64,000 bases of DNA from Triticum aestivum (lineage: Eukaryota > Streptophyta > Magnoliopsida > Poales > Poaceae), in contig NC_057811.1 in NCBI RefSeq assembly GCF_018294505.1, forward strand, positions 27,414,473 through 27,478,472, read 5' to 3'. The notes beneath the pieces were generated by a model. The model saw only the letters and a program-made list of their open reading frames with translations, was not told where the DNA came from and made no database searches. A program made the position numbers and the translations under genes. Shown here one piece after another: positions 46,663-58,010 of this stretch (within the stretch, counting starts at the first letter, position 1; each line of letters begins with the position of its first letter).

Positions 46663-49600
46663 GCCGGCGGCCGCGCCGATGGCCTCGCCGAACTAGCGCC
46701 CGGGCTCCCCCAATCGGGCGCCCAGCGCTCGCGCCTGGCTCCGCCCCATAACCGCGCGCCCGTTAAGGCCATTGGGCCTATGGCAGTGGGCCCCTGCCCA
46801 AGAACTTTTTTAAAAAAGTAAAAAATAAAAATAAATAAATAAATAAATACAAATATAAATTAATTAACTTAATTAATTGGGTTTAATTAAACTAATTAAA
46901 ATCTATTAGCCTAATAACCTAGTTAGACTAAATTAACTAGTTAGTTAATGTAACAGTCAATGACAGGGGGACCCCACCCCCTGTTGACCAGTCAAACGTT
47001 GATTGGTCAACAGGGACCCCCTGGCCCACCTGTTAGCCTCTGCTGCACTTCTATGTACGCAGAGCTGGGTGCACCTAGCATTTAGCTATTTAATTTCGAA
47101 TTAATCATAATTCCAGAATATTATTAAAACTTGGAAAATCATAATAAATAAACCGTAGTTCGGATGAAAAAACTTTGTACATGAAAGTTGCTCAGATCGA
47201 TGAGACGAATCTGAATACGTATCCCGTTCGTCCGCCACACATCCCTAGCATAGAGAACACGCAACTTTCCCCCTCCGGTTCATCTGTCCGAAAACGCGAA
47301 ATACCGGGAATACTTTGCCGGATGTTTCCCCCCTTCGCCAGTATCACCTACTGCCGCGTTAGGGCACACCTAGCACCGCTCATTGTCATGTCATACATCG
47401 TCATACTTATGTTTGCATTATATTTATTGTTTCTCGCCCCCCCCCTCTTCTCTCGTTAGACACTGAGACCGACGCCGCTGCTACCCAGTACGACTACGGT
47501 GTTGACGACCCCTCCTTCTCGGCTGAGCTTCCAGGCAAGCCCCCCCCCCCTTGATCACCAGATATTGCCTATTCCTTCTCTCTACTGCTTGCATTAGAGT
47601 AGTGTAGCATGTTACTGCTTTCGGTTAATCCCATTCTGCTGCATAGCCTGTCATTGTTGCTACAATTGTTGATACCTTTCCCTGCAATCCTAGATGCTTA
47701 GTATAGGTTACTAGTACTTCATCAGTGGCCCTACATTCTTGTCCGTCTGCCATGCTATACTATCGGGCCGTGATCACTCAGGAGGTGATCACGGGTATAT
47801 ACATATATACATACATACTATACAGGTGGTGACTAAAGTCGGGTCGGCTCGTATAGTACCCGCAAGTGATTCCGATGTGGGGGCTGAAAGGACAGGTGGC
47901 TCCATCCCAGTAGAGGTGGGCCTGGGTTCCCGACGGCCCCCGACTGTTACTTTGTGGCGGAGCGACAGGGCAGGTTGAGACCACTTAGTTGAGAGGTGGG
48001 CCTGGCCCTGGTCGGCGTCTGTGGTTACTTTAAAATAACACGCTTAACGAGATCTTGATATTTGATCTGAGTCTGGCCACTGGTCTATACGCACTAACCA
48101 ACTACGCGGGAACAGTTATGGGCACTCGACGTCGTGGTATCAGCCAAGGCCTTTTTGACGTCGGCGACTAAGCGGCGCGCGCCGGATTGGACTGGAACAC
48201 CTGCTCTTGTATTAGGGAGGCTAGGTCTGCTTAACGGCCGTGTACGCAACGTGAAAGTGTGCAATGGGCGATGGGCCCAAACCCCTGCGCGCATAGGATT
48301 TAGACCGGCGTGCTGACCTCCCTGTTGTGCCTAGGTGGGGCTGCGACGTGTTGATCTTCCGAGGCCGGGCATGACCCAGGAAAGTGTGTCCGGTCAAAGG
48401 GGATCGAGCGTGTTGGGTAATGTGGTGCACCCCTGCAGGGAAGTTTATCTATTCAAATAGCCCTGATCCTCGGTAACAGGACGACCCGGAGTTGTACCTT
48501 GACCTTATGACAACTAGAACCGGATACTTAATAAAACACACCCTTTCAAGTGCCAGATATAACCCGGTGATCGCTCTCACACAGGGCGACGAGGGGATGA
48601 TCGCCGGGTAGGATTATGCTATGGGACGATACTTGGTGAACCTACCATCTACTCTCTTCTACATGCTGCAAGATGGAGGCTGCCAGAACCGTAGTCTTCG
48701 ACAAGACTAGCTATCCCCTCTTATTCTGGCATTCTGCAGTTCAGTCCACCGATATTGCCCCTTTACACAGATACCCATGCATATGTAGTGTAGATCCTTG
48801 CTTGCGAGTACTTTGGATGAGTACTCACGGCTCCCCCTTTTCCATTTTCCTTTCTTCTCGATTGTCGCAACCAGATGCTGGAGCCCAGGAGCCAGATGTT
48901 ACCGTTGACGGCAACTCCTACTACACCGCGGGTGCCTACTACTACGTGCAGGCTGCTGACAACGACCAGGAGTAGTTTAGGAGGATCCCAGATAGGAGGC
49001 ATGCGCCTCTTTCGATCTGTATCCCAGTTTGTGCTAGCCATCTTATGGCAACTTGTTTAACTTATGTCTGTACTCAGATATTGTTGCTTCCGCTGACTCG
49101 TCTATGATCGAGCACTTGTATTCGAGCCCTCGAGGCCCCTGGGCTTTAATTATGATGCTTGTATGACTTATTTTATTTTAGAGTTGTGTTGTGATATCTT
49201 CTCGTGAGTTCTTGATATTGATCGTACATGTTTGTGTGTATGATTAGTGTACGATTGAATTGGGGGCGTCACATAGGAGTCGCTTACAGGCGAGTGACTA
49301 TCTGACCAGCCCATTAGTGCAGGTCGCTCGCTGTCGCTTGTCGGACTATAGGTTCGCTCTGCTATAGTTTTTTTCCGTTATATTTTCTTTTCCATTCGTT
49401 TTTGTCGATTTTTCTTTTTTCTCTTCATTATACATTGGTTTTTTCCTCCAGTTTCCTCCGGTTTTTCTTTCTTTATTTGTTATACTTTGATTTTCCTTGT
49501 TTCTTTCTTCATTTTGTTCATTTTCTTCGGTTGTCTTTGTTTTACTTTTTCTTGCTCGGTTTTTATCGATTTTTTTACACATGTCTACTTACCCTCAATA

Positions 49601-50689
49601 CACAATATACATTTCTAGTGCACACGTGAAACATTTTTTTGACACTCGTTGGACATTTTTCAGAAAGATGATGTACATTAAGTTTAAATAACATCTTTCA
49701 GAAAAAATGAATATACGTTATCATTTTTTTAAATACACAGTCTGTATTTATTTATTGGCACTAGATATTTTTAAACTACGCAAATATATTTTTAGCAGTG
49801 CATAATTTATTTAAAAAAATTCATGGTCCTTTTTTCAGAAACACCTGAATATTTTCTTTAAATTGTCACATTTACTAAAATTAAAATAAAGTTTTCTCGA
49901 CTACATGAACATTATTTTCTATTGTATAAATATTTATTGAAATGTCACAAAACAATATTTTTGAAACACATATTTAATTTTTATTACACAAACATTTGTT
50001 TTACATTGTCTGCACACTTTTTAAAACATAGTACACATTTTCCGAACCACGGGTACATTGTTAATGCGCTAAACATTTATTGTTTGTGCAAAACATATTT
50101 TTATGACACGCAAACTTTTTATTGCATTGTATACATATTTTTTGGAAATTTTGCATACATTTTTTTATAAACATGGGAATATTTTTATTCCCACATTATT
50201 TTTTTTATCTTGCCAATATTTCTTAAAACTATGGTAAAAGTTATTTACACTGTGTTAACATTTTTCATTCTTGATTTAAAATCCTTTTTGAGTTTAAAAT
50301 TCTATAACATATCCATCTAAAATGTTAAAAAGGTGAAAGAGAGAGAGAAAAGAGAAATCATTTAAGGGGTGTCAGCATGATGACCCATGTCCCCTACAGG
50401 GCCGGTCCACTACCTCGTAGTTTGAATGTCTGCCTCGCTTCGTTAGGCGCCCCAGCCCCTATGTCTCGCTTTAACCCAGACCCAGGGAAACCCTCACGTA
50501 CGCAGCCTCAGGTTTTTTGTTTTCTGTTTTACTTTCCACTTTTGTTTCGTTTTTTCATATATATTTTTTATACTTTTGTTTACACTCCTAAAAATTTTAA
50601 ATATATATATTAAAAAAATATACATTACATAATGTTTTGTAAAATGTTAATCATACATTTAAAAAGTAGTAAATGTGTACAGAAAATTT

Positions 50690-51365
50690 ATTGACCATGT
50701 ATACAAAAAATATACAATGTTTGAAAAACGTTCATCATGTATCTAAAAAAATGTTAATCAAGCTCTTGAAAAAGTATTATACTAGTATTTTAAAAACTTT
50801 AATCCAATATTTTAAAGATGTTGAATGTATATATAAAAACTGTTGACCATGTACTCAAAAAATGTTAAACAGTCATTTTAAAATGTTTAATGTGCACATA
50901 AAAAATGTTGACGATGTCTTAAAAATATTAAACTTATATTTGAAAAATGTTAAATATGTATAGAAAAAATGTTGACCTTGTATTCCAAAACAGAGGTACT
51001 TGTATTTGAAAAATGTTAGATGTGTATACTAAAAATATTCACCATGTATTAAAAAAATGTTAAACTTGTATTTGAAAAATGTTAAATGTGTATAGAAAAA
51101 TTGTTGGCCGTGTATTCAAAAAATGTAAAACTTGTATTTATAAAATGTTAAATATGTATAGTAAAAAAATTGATCATGTATTCAACAAATGTTAACCTTG
51201 TATTTGAAAAATGTTAAATTTGTATGGAAAAATGTTGACCATGTATTCATAAAATTTTAACCTTGTCTTTGAAAAATGTTGAATGTGGATAGAAAAAATA
51301 TTGACCATGTATTCATAAAATGTGAAACTTGTATTTGAAATATATTTGTAAAGAATTTGAATAAT
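50690..51365. repeat. Degenerate tandem array, about 65-bp unit (three about 22-bp monomers)
   Basis: The anchor (G/A)TTGACCATGTATT or variants falls at about 50842, 50907, 50971, 51037, 51103, 51169, 51233 and 51300, spacings of 64-67 bp. Each unit is three AAAAATGTTnAnnnTGTAT monomers of about 22 bp. Earlier, more diverged units reach back to about 50690. Confidence 0.7.
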
Positions 51366-51787
51366 AAAAATGTTAAACATGTATATAGAATGTTTACCAT
51401 GTATTAAAATATGTTAATTTAGTATTTAAAAAATATTAATCAAAAATTTAACAAATGTTAAACGTGTGTTAGAAAAATATAGTAGATATATACAAAAAAT
51501 GTATATAAAATAATGAAACCCAAGAAGAAAACTGTTGAAAAACGAGAAAGAAACAAACACAACCAGAGAAAAAGGAAAGAAAAGAAAAAACCCAGTGAAA
51601 ACCGAGAAAGAAATAAAGAAAGCTGAAGAAAAACAATGAAAAAGGAAAAAGAAAAAAGAAAAATCCAGTAAAACCGGAGAAAAAACGAAGAAAACGGTGT
51701 GAAAAGACAAAAAAACAGGAACACAGTTGGAAAAACCACCTCCAGTTGCATCAAGTACGCCTTGCTCCTACTACTAAACACGAACTT

Positions 51788-51850
51788 GCCGCGGGCGTAG
51801 TGGCTAGCAGCGTAGTAGTTTCCCTGGTATACCGGGGTTCGATCACATCG
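51788..51850 (+). other. Degenerate tRNA-like segment
   Basis: GTAGTGGCTAGCAGCG followed about 30 bp on by GGGGTTCGATCAC resembles a tRNA-derived box A and box B pair, as in SINEs or tRNA relics. No cloverleaf can be supported, so this is not called as a tRNA gene. Confidence 0.25.
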
Positions 51851-51855
51851 TGCCA

Positions 51856-52033
51856 TCTCGCTGAATGTGATTCCTTCTGTGTTCATTGATAACAATAAAC
51901 GCTTCAGCGAGACATCGTATAATCTCGCTGAATGTGATTCCTTCTGTATTTATTTTAACTATACCACATGACCCGGACGACCTGATAACAACAAACGCTT
52001 CAGGGAGACATTGTCCCGTCTCGCTGAATGCGA
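51856..52033. repeat. Tandem hairpin units bounded by TCTCGCTGAA / TTCAGCGAGA
   Basis: First unit: TCTCGCTGAA at 51856-51865 and its exact reverse complement at 51903-51912. Second unit: left arm at 51923, right arm with one mismatch at 51999-52008. A third left arm starts at 52019. TGATTCCTTCTGT and AACAAACGCTTCAG-type interiors are shared between units. Confidence 0.6.
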
Positions 52034-52490
52034 TATATAGTTGTCGCGCACTTCGTCTTGCCTCAAGGATTTCTCTGTTGGAGCTTTGCCTGGGACGGCC
52101 TGTTTTCTTCTGCACGCAGTCGCACTCGCTGGTTCGGTCACGTTGTGAATCATCGTCGTACGGTGGCTGCTCTGGTTTTCCTTTTTTTTACCAGCTTTTC
52201 TGGTTTATCTTCTGGTTTTGTGGTTTTCTTCATTTCCTCACCGTTTTTGTTTAGTTTTTCTCTGGTTTGTTGTTTTTCCTTCATTTCTTCATAGGTTTTC
52301 ATGGTTTTCCTCAGGGTTTTCGGTTTTCTTCATTTCTTAGGTGTTTCTTTATTCTATTTTAACCAACTTTCTTCTTTTTTTTTCTTTTTTTCCTCCAACA
52401 CATGTCTACATTTTTTGTATATATCAGAAACATCTTTTTATACTTCTTTAACATTTTTCAGACACATGGTCGGCATTTTAAACAAAATTA

Positions 52491-54385
52491 TGTTTTTTTT
52501 TTTGCGTTCGAATAGAGAGCTTTTATTCAACAAAAGAACTCCTAGCATCATCAGCCAAGAGGCTGGTGAGTAGGAAGGAAGGTCTAGAACCTGTCCAACT
52601 CTCGGTAACCATCAACGAGCAGGCATGCTTCGCACGGAGATGGGCCGGTACGTTGGCAAATCTACTTACATGTTGAACAACAAAAGAAGTAAAATGGGTA
52701 GCTAGCTCCTCAATCTCTAAAAATAAAGGTTCCACTATAGAAAGACTATTGTGGCGAGTGTTCCAGAGGTTTACAACCTCTAGGCAGTCTGTCTTCATTA
52801 TCACATGTGAGAAACCTCGCAAGCTTGCAAAGATGACACCGTCACGGAGCGCCAGGGCCTCACCGATGAATGGATTCGTCACCCCATCGTGGGGTTTACT
52901 CCAGGCTCCCAACAAAGCCGAGGCTGAACGTGCCACACCTCCTGCTCCCGCCTTGTTCGAGTCCATGTTAATAGCCGCATCAGTATTAATTTTCACAACC
53001 TCCCCTTCTGGCGGCCTCCACCCATGTCCAGGAAGGATCGAGGCATGTGAGGAAGGAATGTCAAGAACCGCCAAGTCTTCTCTGATGCGTCTCACTGTAG
53101 CAAGAGGATCAAGCTTCTCTTCATCATGTGTGATTCTGTTTCTGGAATGCCAAATTGCCCACATTACAGAGATCATTTGCGCCCTCTCCACCTCTATGAA
53201 CTGACTGTCACAAATCATATCTCTAGACCATGTATCTGGGTGCAGCCTTGGTCTTCTCACACCAAATAATGCATGTGCTTGTTCCCAGAACAACTTGGCA
53301 TGAGAGCAATGCACTAAAGCGTGCATCAAATTAATCCTCATCCATCGCAAGGCAGACGTTGCATCTGCTTATGGGTCGTATATGCCGATGTTTTAGTGTA
53401 CTTTCATCGGGAAGAATGCCCCTCACCACTCTCCACCAAAAGACACGAACCTTCGGCAATACCTTGAGCTTCCACAACAGCTTCCACATCTGTTCATCGG
53501 TCTGTGAGGTATTTGTAACCGTCCCTTCATCTAGAGCGACACGCTCTTTCTGATTCACTAGAGCACGGTACACTGATTTAACAGAATAGATGCCATTGCC
53601 TTCATGAGCCCACGCACGAAAATCCTCTCCCCCCCATTGCGTAGAGGAATATTTAAGATTGCATCCGCATCGGGTGAGATAAAAACATCACGAACCAGCT
53701 AAGATCGCCAAGTCCAATTTTCCGTATCTATGAGCTGATTGACAAATCCCAACGTTGTTCCTCCTGGCATCACCCTAGGAGTAAGCGAGGGGGTGCCCGG
53801 TATCCACTTGTCATTCCAAATGGAAATAGTAGTCCCGTCACCAATTCTTTTGATCAAGCCCAACTCAAGAGCTTCTCTTCCGGCCACTATAGCACGCCAA
53901 ATCGCTGAAGCAGAGTGCGGTATGGTGGCCTCCATAAAGTCACGGTCGGGAAAATAACGTCCTTTCATGACTCTTGCACAAAGTGAGTTGGGATTAGTTA
54001 TGAATCTCCAACCATGTTTCCCCAACAAAGCCACATTGAAGAGATGTAGATCACGAAAGCCCATGCCACCACAGGCCTTAGGAGATGCAAGTTTATCCCA
54101 TGCAACCAATGCAAAGACCTTCTGTTAAGGGAGCCACTCCACCAAAATTTTGCCATCGACGACCGTAAGCTTTTGCAAACCTTTTTCGTCAAAAGGAAGC
54201 AACTCATACTGAATGTTGGTATCGCCTGAATATTGGATTTAATTAGAGTCTCACGACCAGCACAAGCCAACAAACGCTCGGCGTAGCCACCCATCTTGCT
54301 CCTCGATCTCTCGCCAAAATGATCGAATGTGCCACTAGTAATTCTCCCCACCGCCGTCGGAAGACCAAGATATCTAACAAACATA
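52491..54385 (-). mobile_element. LINE (L1-type), 5'-truncated, minus strand
   Basis: A T run at 52493-52503 is the poly(A) tail of a minus-strand insertion. Upstream (rightwards) the coding sequence ends abruptly at about 54385 in the middle of ORF2, the common 5' truncation of target-primed insertion. The flanks are both the AT-rich repeat. No exact target duplication was found (AACAAA occurs near both ends, weak). Confidence 0.85.
52523..54384 (-). pseudogene. LINE ORF2 C-terminal part: RT thumb region, zf-RVT and RNase H
   Basis: 54384-53998 holds the region after the RT catalytic core (YLGLPTAVGRITSGTFDHFGER). 54109-53699 continues it in another frame up to a TAG about 53699-53701. 53573-53331 is the zf-RVT segment (RVFWWRVVRGILPDE ... 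CNVCL), and after a frameshift 53350-52523 holds the zf-RVT end (HALVHCSHAKLFW) and a plant LINE-type RNase H (INTDAA, EALALRDG, TDCLEVV, HVSRFANVPAH). The endonuclease and the RT palm are absent. At least two frameshifts and one stop make it dead. Confidence 0.88.
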
Positions 54386-54880
54386 GTACATTTTTGGTAT
54401 ATACCAGGTATATTTTGTGTACACTTTAAAAATATATGATTAACAATTTTTGATACACGATCAACATTCTTTAAATTTATATTTGTATGTTCAATTTTTG
54501 CATGAACGTTCTAAATCTTTTGTATATGTCAGGAACATTTTTATACATGTTTCAACTTTTTATATTTACATTATCAAGATTCTTCATACACGCTTTATAT
54601 TTTTTGTATAAATTTTTTGTACACATGAGAAACATTTTTTATATACACTTTCAATACTTTTAAAATTCTTGCTTAAAACATTTAAAATGCTTGATTAGAA
54701 TTTTATAAATACATGATCAACTTTTTTCATACGCATTGTATAATTTTTGTATACATTTTTCGTATACATGACAAACCTTTTTTCTATACTAATAGGACCT
54801 TTTTCTAATGCTCGATGAAAAAAATTTAAATGTTTTACTTAAAATGTTTTCTGTAATATATATTTAGAATATTTTGAAAG

Positions 54881-57529
54881 CCTGCCAAGGTGCCTGTTGA
54901 CGGGCAGACCAACGGGGTTCTCGATGCCTAGATAATTCGTGCAGTAGGAGATGCACTCTTCGGTCAGAAAGCCCCTGGCTATGCTTCCCTCTGGACGTGA
55001 CATGTTGCGAACGTATCCTTTGATGACACCATTCATCCTTTCGAACGGCATCATGCTGTGCAGGAACATCGGCCCGAGTTGGATGATATCGTCCACGATA
55101 TGGACCAGCAGATGCACCATAACGTCGAAGAATGCGGGCGGGAAGTACATCTCAAGCTCGCATAGTATCACCACGATCTCTTCCTGTAGCCTTCTGAGTT
55201 GCCTCACGCCAACAGACTTCCGAGAGATGACGTCGAAAAAGTTGCATAGGCCAAATAGCGTTTCACGGACGTGCGCGTCCATGATCCCACGGATTGCAAC
55301 TGGAAGTATCTGCGTCATCAGCACGTGAGAGTCGTGAGACTTCATCCCGCTGAACTTCAGCTTCGCTAGGTCTAGGTATCTGCTTATCTTCCCCGCGTAA
55401 CCGTAAGGAAGTTTTACTCCTACGAGGCAGGTGAAAAACTGCTCGATCTCCTCCTGACTTAGAGTGAAGCACGCGGGAGGGTAGTCATTTCCGGTCTTCT
55501 TGGCCTTTTTGCCTTTGCGACGACTTTCCGTGTCCTGCTTCGCCTCATCATCATCATCATCATATATAGCGTGAATCTCCTGCTTGATGCCCATTGATTT
55601 CAAGTCCGCCCTTGCTTTCGGCCCATCTTTGGTCCTCTCTGGCATGTTGAGTAGGGTACCAAGCAGACTCTCGCACACGTTCTTCGTGATATGCATGACA
55701 TCAAGGCTGTGAGGCACACGGTGGATCTTCCAGTACGGCAAGTCCCAGAAAACAGACCTCGTTTTCCATACCTTCAGCAGCGGCTCTGGCGCCTTTCGCT
55801 TCTTTCCCGGCTCTGGCGCCTTTTGCTTCTTTCCCGGCAATGGGCAGTCTTTCCAATTTTTCAACAGCTCGTCTATTTCCTCGCCGCTCCTCGTACGCGG
55901 GCGTCCTCGGGGTTCGGTTTCACCATCGAATAGATCCTTGCGTTTTCTCCACGGGTCATCGTCGCGAAGCCACCTTCGATGTCCCATGAACACGGTTTTC
56001 GAAGACCCGGGATCTCTATCTAGCTGGCGATACGTTGTGTCATCCATGCACCTGACGCATCCAGAAAATCCGTGGACCACCTGCCCCGCGACATATCCGT
56101 AACCGAGATAGTCGTGCACCGTCGTGAGCAGCGCGGCTCTCATAGGGAAATATTCTTTCTCTGCGGCGTCCCACGTATTGGCTGGCGTTTTCCACAGCGT
56201 GTCAAGCTCCTCTTTCAGCAGCCCCAGATACAGATTGATGTCGTTCCCTGGTTGTTTCGGTCCTTCAATTAGCATACTCATGTGAATGTACTTCCTCTTC
56301 ATGCACAACCAGGGGGGAAGGTTGTACATCCACACAAACACAGGCCAGGTGCTATGTGTGCTTCTCTGGCTGCCAAACGGATTGACTCCATCGGTGCTCG
56401 TGCCCAGCATGATGTTCCTTGGATCGTTCCCAAATTCTAGGTCTTCGAAGTTCAACGCTTGCCACTGGCTCGCATCCTTAGGGTGACTCAGCATCTTGTC
56501 TTTTTTTTCTATCTCCGGATCATTTGCGTCATCTTCTCACTTCTTCTCCTCCCTATCCGCGTGCCAACGCAGGAGCTTTGCTACCTTAGGGTCCGCGAAA
56601 TACCGCTGCAGACGAGGAGTGATCGGAAAGTACCACACCACTTTTCGAGGAGCTTTCTTCCTCTTCTTGTATCGAGTGACGCCGCACACCGGACATATGG
56701 TAGACTCCCCGTGCTCGTCCCGATAAATGATGCAATTGTTCATGCACACATGGTATTTCACGTGCGGTAAATCCAGAGGACACACGATTTTCTTCGCCTC
56801 CTCCAAACTGGTCGGGCACTTGTTCCCCTTGGGAAGACGTTCGTGCCAGAATGACATGTTCTCGTCGAAGCATGCGTCGGTCATTTTGTGTTTTACCTTC
56901 ATCTCCAGAGCCATGAGCGTTACTTTCAGGCGGGTATCCTCGGGCCTGCATCCTTCATACAATGGAGTAACCGCGTCTAACTCAAGTTGATCCATCTTGG
57001 CTTTCTCTCGGGCGGCAGCTCTTGCGTTATCCGTCTGCTTGAGAAGCAGCTCTTGAATATGAGGGTCCTGCACCCAGCCCATCGATGGTCCAGCGTCGTC
57101 TGCTCCGACGGCATCATCATCTTCATGATCATGCCCATTGTCTGCTCCGGCATCTTCCTCATCATCATGTCCTGCATCTTCTACATGATGACTGTGTACA
57201 GCATCACCGTCATGATCATCTCCTGGGGATTCTTCGTCTCCTCGCCCGCCCGAGCCGCGGTGGTTGTCTTGCTGCCCTTCCTCATTTCTTGCCCGGCCCC
57301 CATGGACGACTTCGTAGTCATCTTCATCACCTTGCCACCGATAGCCATCCATGAAACCACGCAAGAGCAGGTGGTCCCGCACCTGCCAGGATTTCGGGTC
57401 CGCAATAAGGCTCTTCAGCTTGCATCTTCGACACGGACATCTTATCTCCGTCTCGTTCTTTTGAAGCATCTCGGCCTTCGCGGACGTCAAAAACCTATTC
57501 ACGATGCCTTCGGTCATCATGCGGACCAT
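54881..57529 (-). pseudogene. CACTA tnp2 transposase, one in-frame stop and truncated C-terminus
   Basis: ATG at 57529 (ACCATGG context) opens exon 2. A transposase-associated Cys-rich segment (IRCPCRRCK, about nt 57463-57437) and a His/Asp/Glu-rich linker follow, then the tnp2 core to 54881. Recognisable blocks are VKYHVCMNNCIIYRDE, STDGVNPFG, LPPWLCMKRKYIHMSM and HSLDVMHITKNVCESLLGTLL. The DUF4218-type region (FNVISRKSV-like, MPFERMNGVIKGYVRN) closes the readable part. A TGA at 56537-56539 interrupts the frame, which continues unchanged on both sides. It would cut and paste elements with CACTA ends. The C-terminal end is lost at the breakpoint after HLGRL, with junk codons to 54839. Confidence 0.9.
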
Positions 57530-58010
57530 GGTCGCCTGCGGGGTAGAGCAAAATGATATTTTAGAACCAAGAAAAAATTTGGCATGACTTTCCCTAAAAA
57601 TAGGACCAAAAAGAATGCTTAATGCCAAAATTCTCGCCGAAACGGAAATGAATCAACATTCCGGCAAAATATTGGCAACTATCGCATTTCAAATACCGGT
57701 ACACCTCCAAACACAAACACATATGCAACACCACAAACATATGCAACACCACGAACATACATAGATCTAGCTAGGCCATAAAAAGTGCATGTGCACATTG
57801 TTGTAGGGAGAACAACATAAATATAGCTTCCCCCCTTACTTACCTATCAAAACAAGGTAATTTAACCACTTAAATTGAATGAATCTATGGTGGAAATGAG
57901 GTGAAAAAGAGGAGGCACCCGAGACAAGGAGGAGGTGGAGAGAATGAAGTGGGGAGAAAGTGAGTGTGGGTAGGAGAGGCTGTCCAAAATATCTTGTTGC
58001 TGCCCACTTA
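57530..58010 (-). promoter_or_regulatory. CACTA 5' leader with predicted intron
   Basis: On the minus strand a donor GATAG|GTAAGTAAG (about 57845) and an acceptor CTACCCCGCAG|GCGACCATGG (about 57536) frame an intron of about 310 bp just before the transposase ATG. The leader exon is C/T-rich. Frame upstream of the ATG (to 57628) is intron sequence, so it is excluded from the protein. Confidence 0.55.

Larger units (their letters stand above)
28235..49273 (+). mobile_element. E3: old LTR retrotransposon with about 4.1-kb LTRs and non-coding interior
   Basis: The 3' LTR starts at 36926 (TGTGACGCCC) and ends at 49273 (GGCGTCACA). Minus the inserted Athila element it is about 4.07 kb. The 5' LTR ends at 32695 and is followed by TGGTATCAGAGC. 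Long LTRs plus an iMet-tRNA primer site suggest a Del/Tekay-type chromovirus derivative, but no RT or integrase is readable in 4.2 kb of interior, so the lineage is inferred. It hosts E2, a Helitron and an Athila element. LTR copies differ by about 4% in a 185-bp stretch counted by hand. Confidence 0.75.
36926..49273 (+). repeat. E3 3' LTR, interrupted by the Athila element
   Basis: 36926-38387 plus 46663-49273 form one LTR of about 4.07 kb from TGTGACGCCC to GGCGTCACA. It contains a C-rich block (37380-38387), an AT-rich TTAATTAA stretch (about 46815-46945) and the segment shared with the 5' LTR (47531-49273). The next bases, TAGGA (49274-49278), are the expected right target duplication. 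Confidence 0.8.
49274..54880. repeat. Unclassified AT-rich repeat region with inverted minisatellite arms
   Basis: Outside a LINE insert, the region alternates between T-rich arms (49370-50340, 52160-52490, 54386-54870), where AACATTTTT and CATTTTT recur, and an A-rich arm (50530-51720), where AAAATGTT and GAAAAA recur. That is, the same short motif in opposite orientation. Two more GC-balanced spacers (50365-50515 and 51725-52160) separate the arms. No coding frame is supportable. It may be the sub-terminal filler of a DNA transposon. It is the sequence into which E3 inserted on its right side. Confidence 0.5.

Noticed and set aside
50690..51365. CRISPR-like regular repeats
   Set aside because: Units are diverged, contiguous and without unique spacers, in a plant genome; it is an AT-rich minisatellite.
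52749..53204. 151-codon plus-strand frame
   Set aside because: It mirrors the LINE RNase H on the minus strand, which has recognisable motifs.
57085..57556. His-rich and hydrophobic frames on the plus strand opposite the CACTA transposase
   Set aside because: They are shadows of the Asp/His-rich linker of the transposase on the other strand.
57530..57628. N-terminal extension of the CACTA transposase before the ATG at 57529
   Set aside because: A 3' splice site (CCCCGCAG) just before the ATG shows this stretch is intron.
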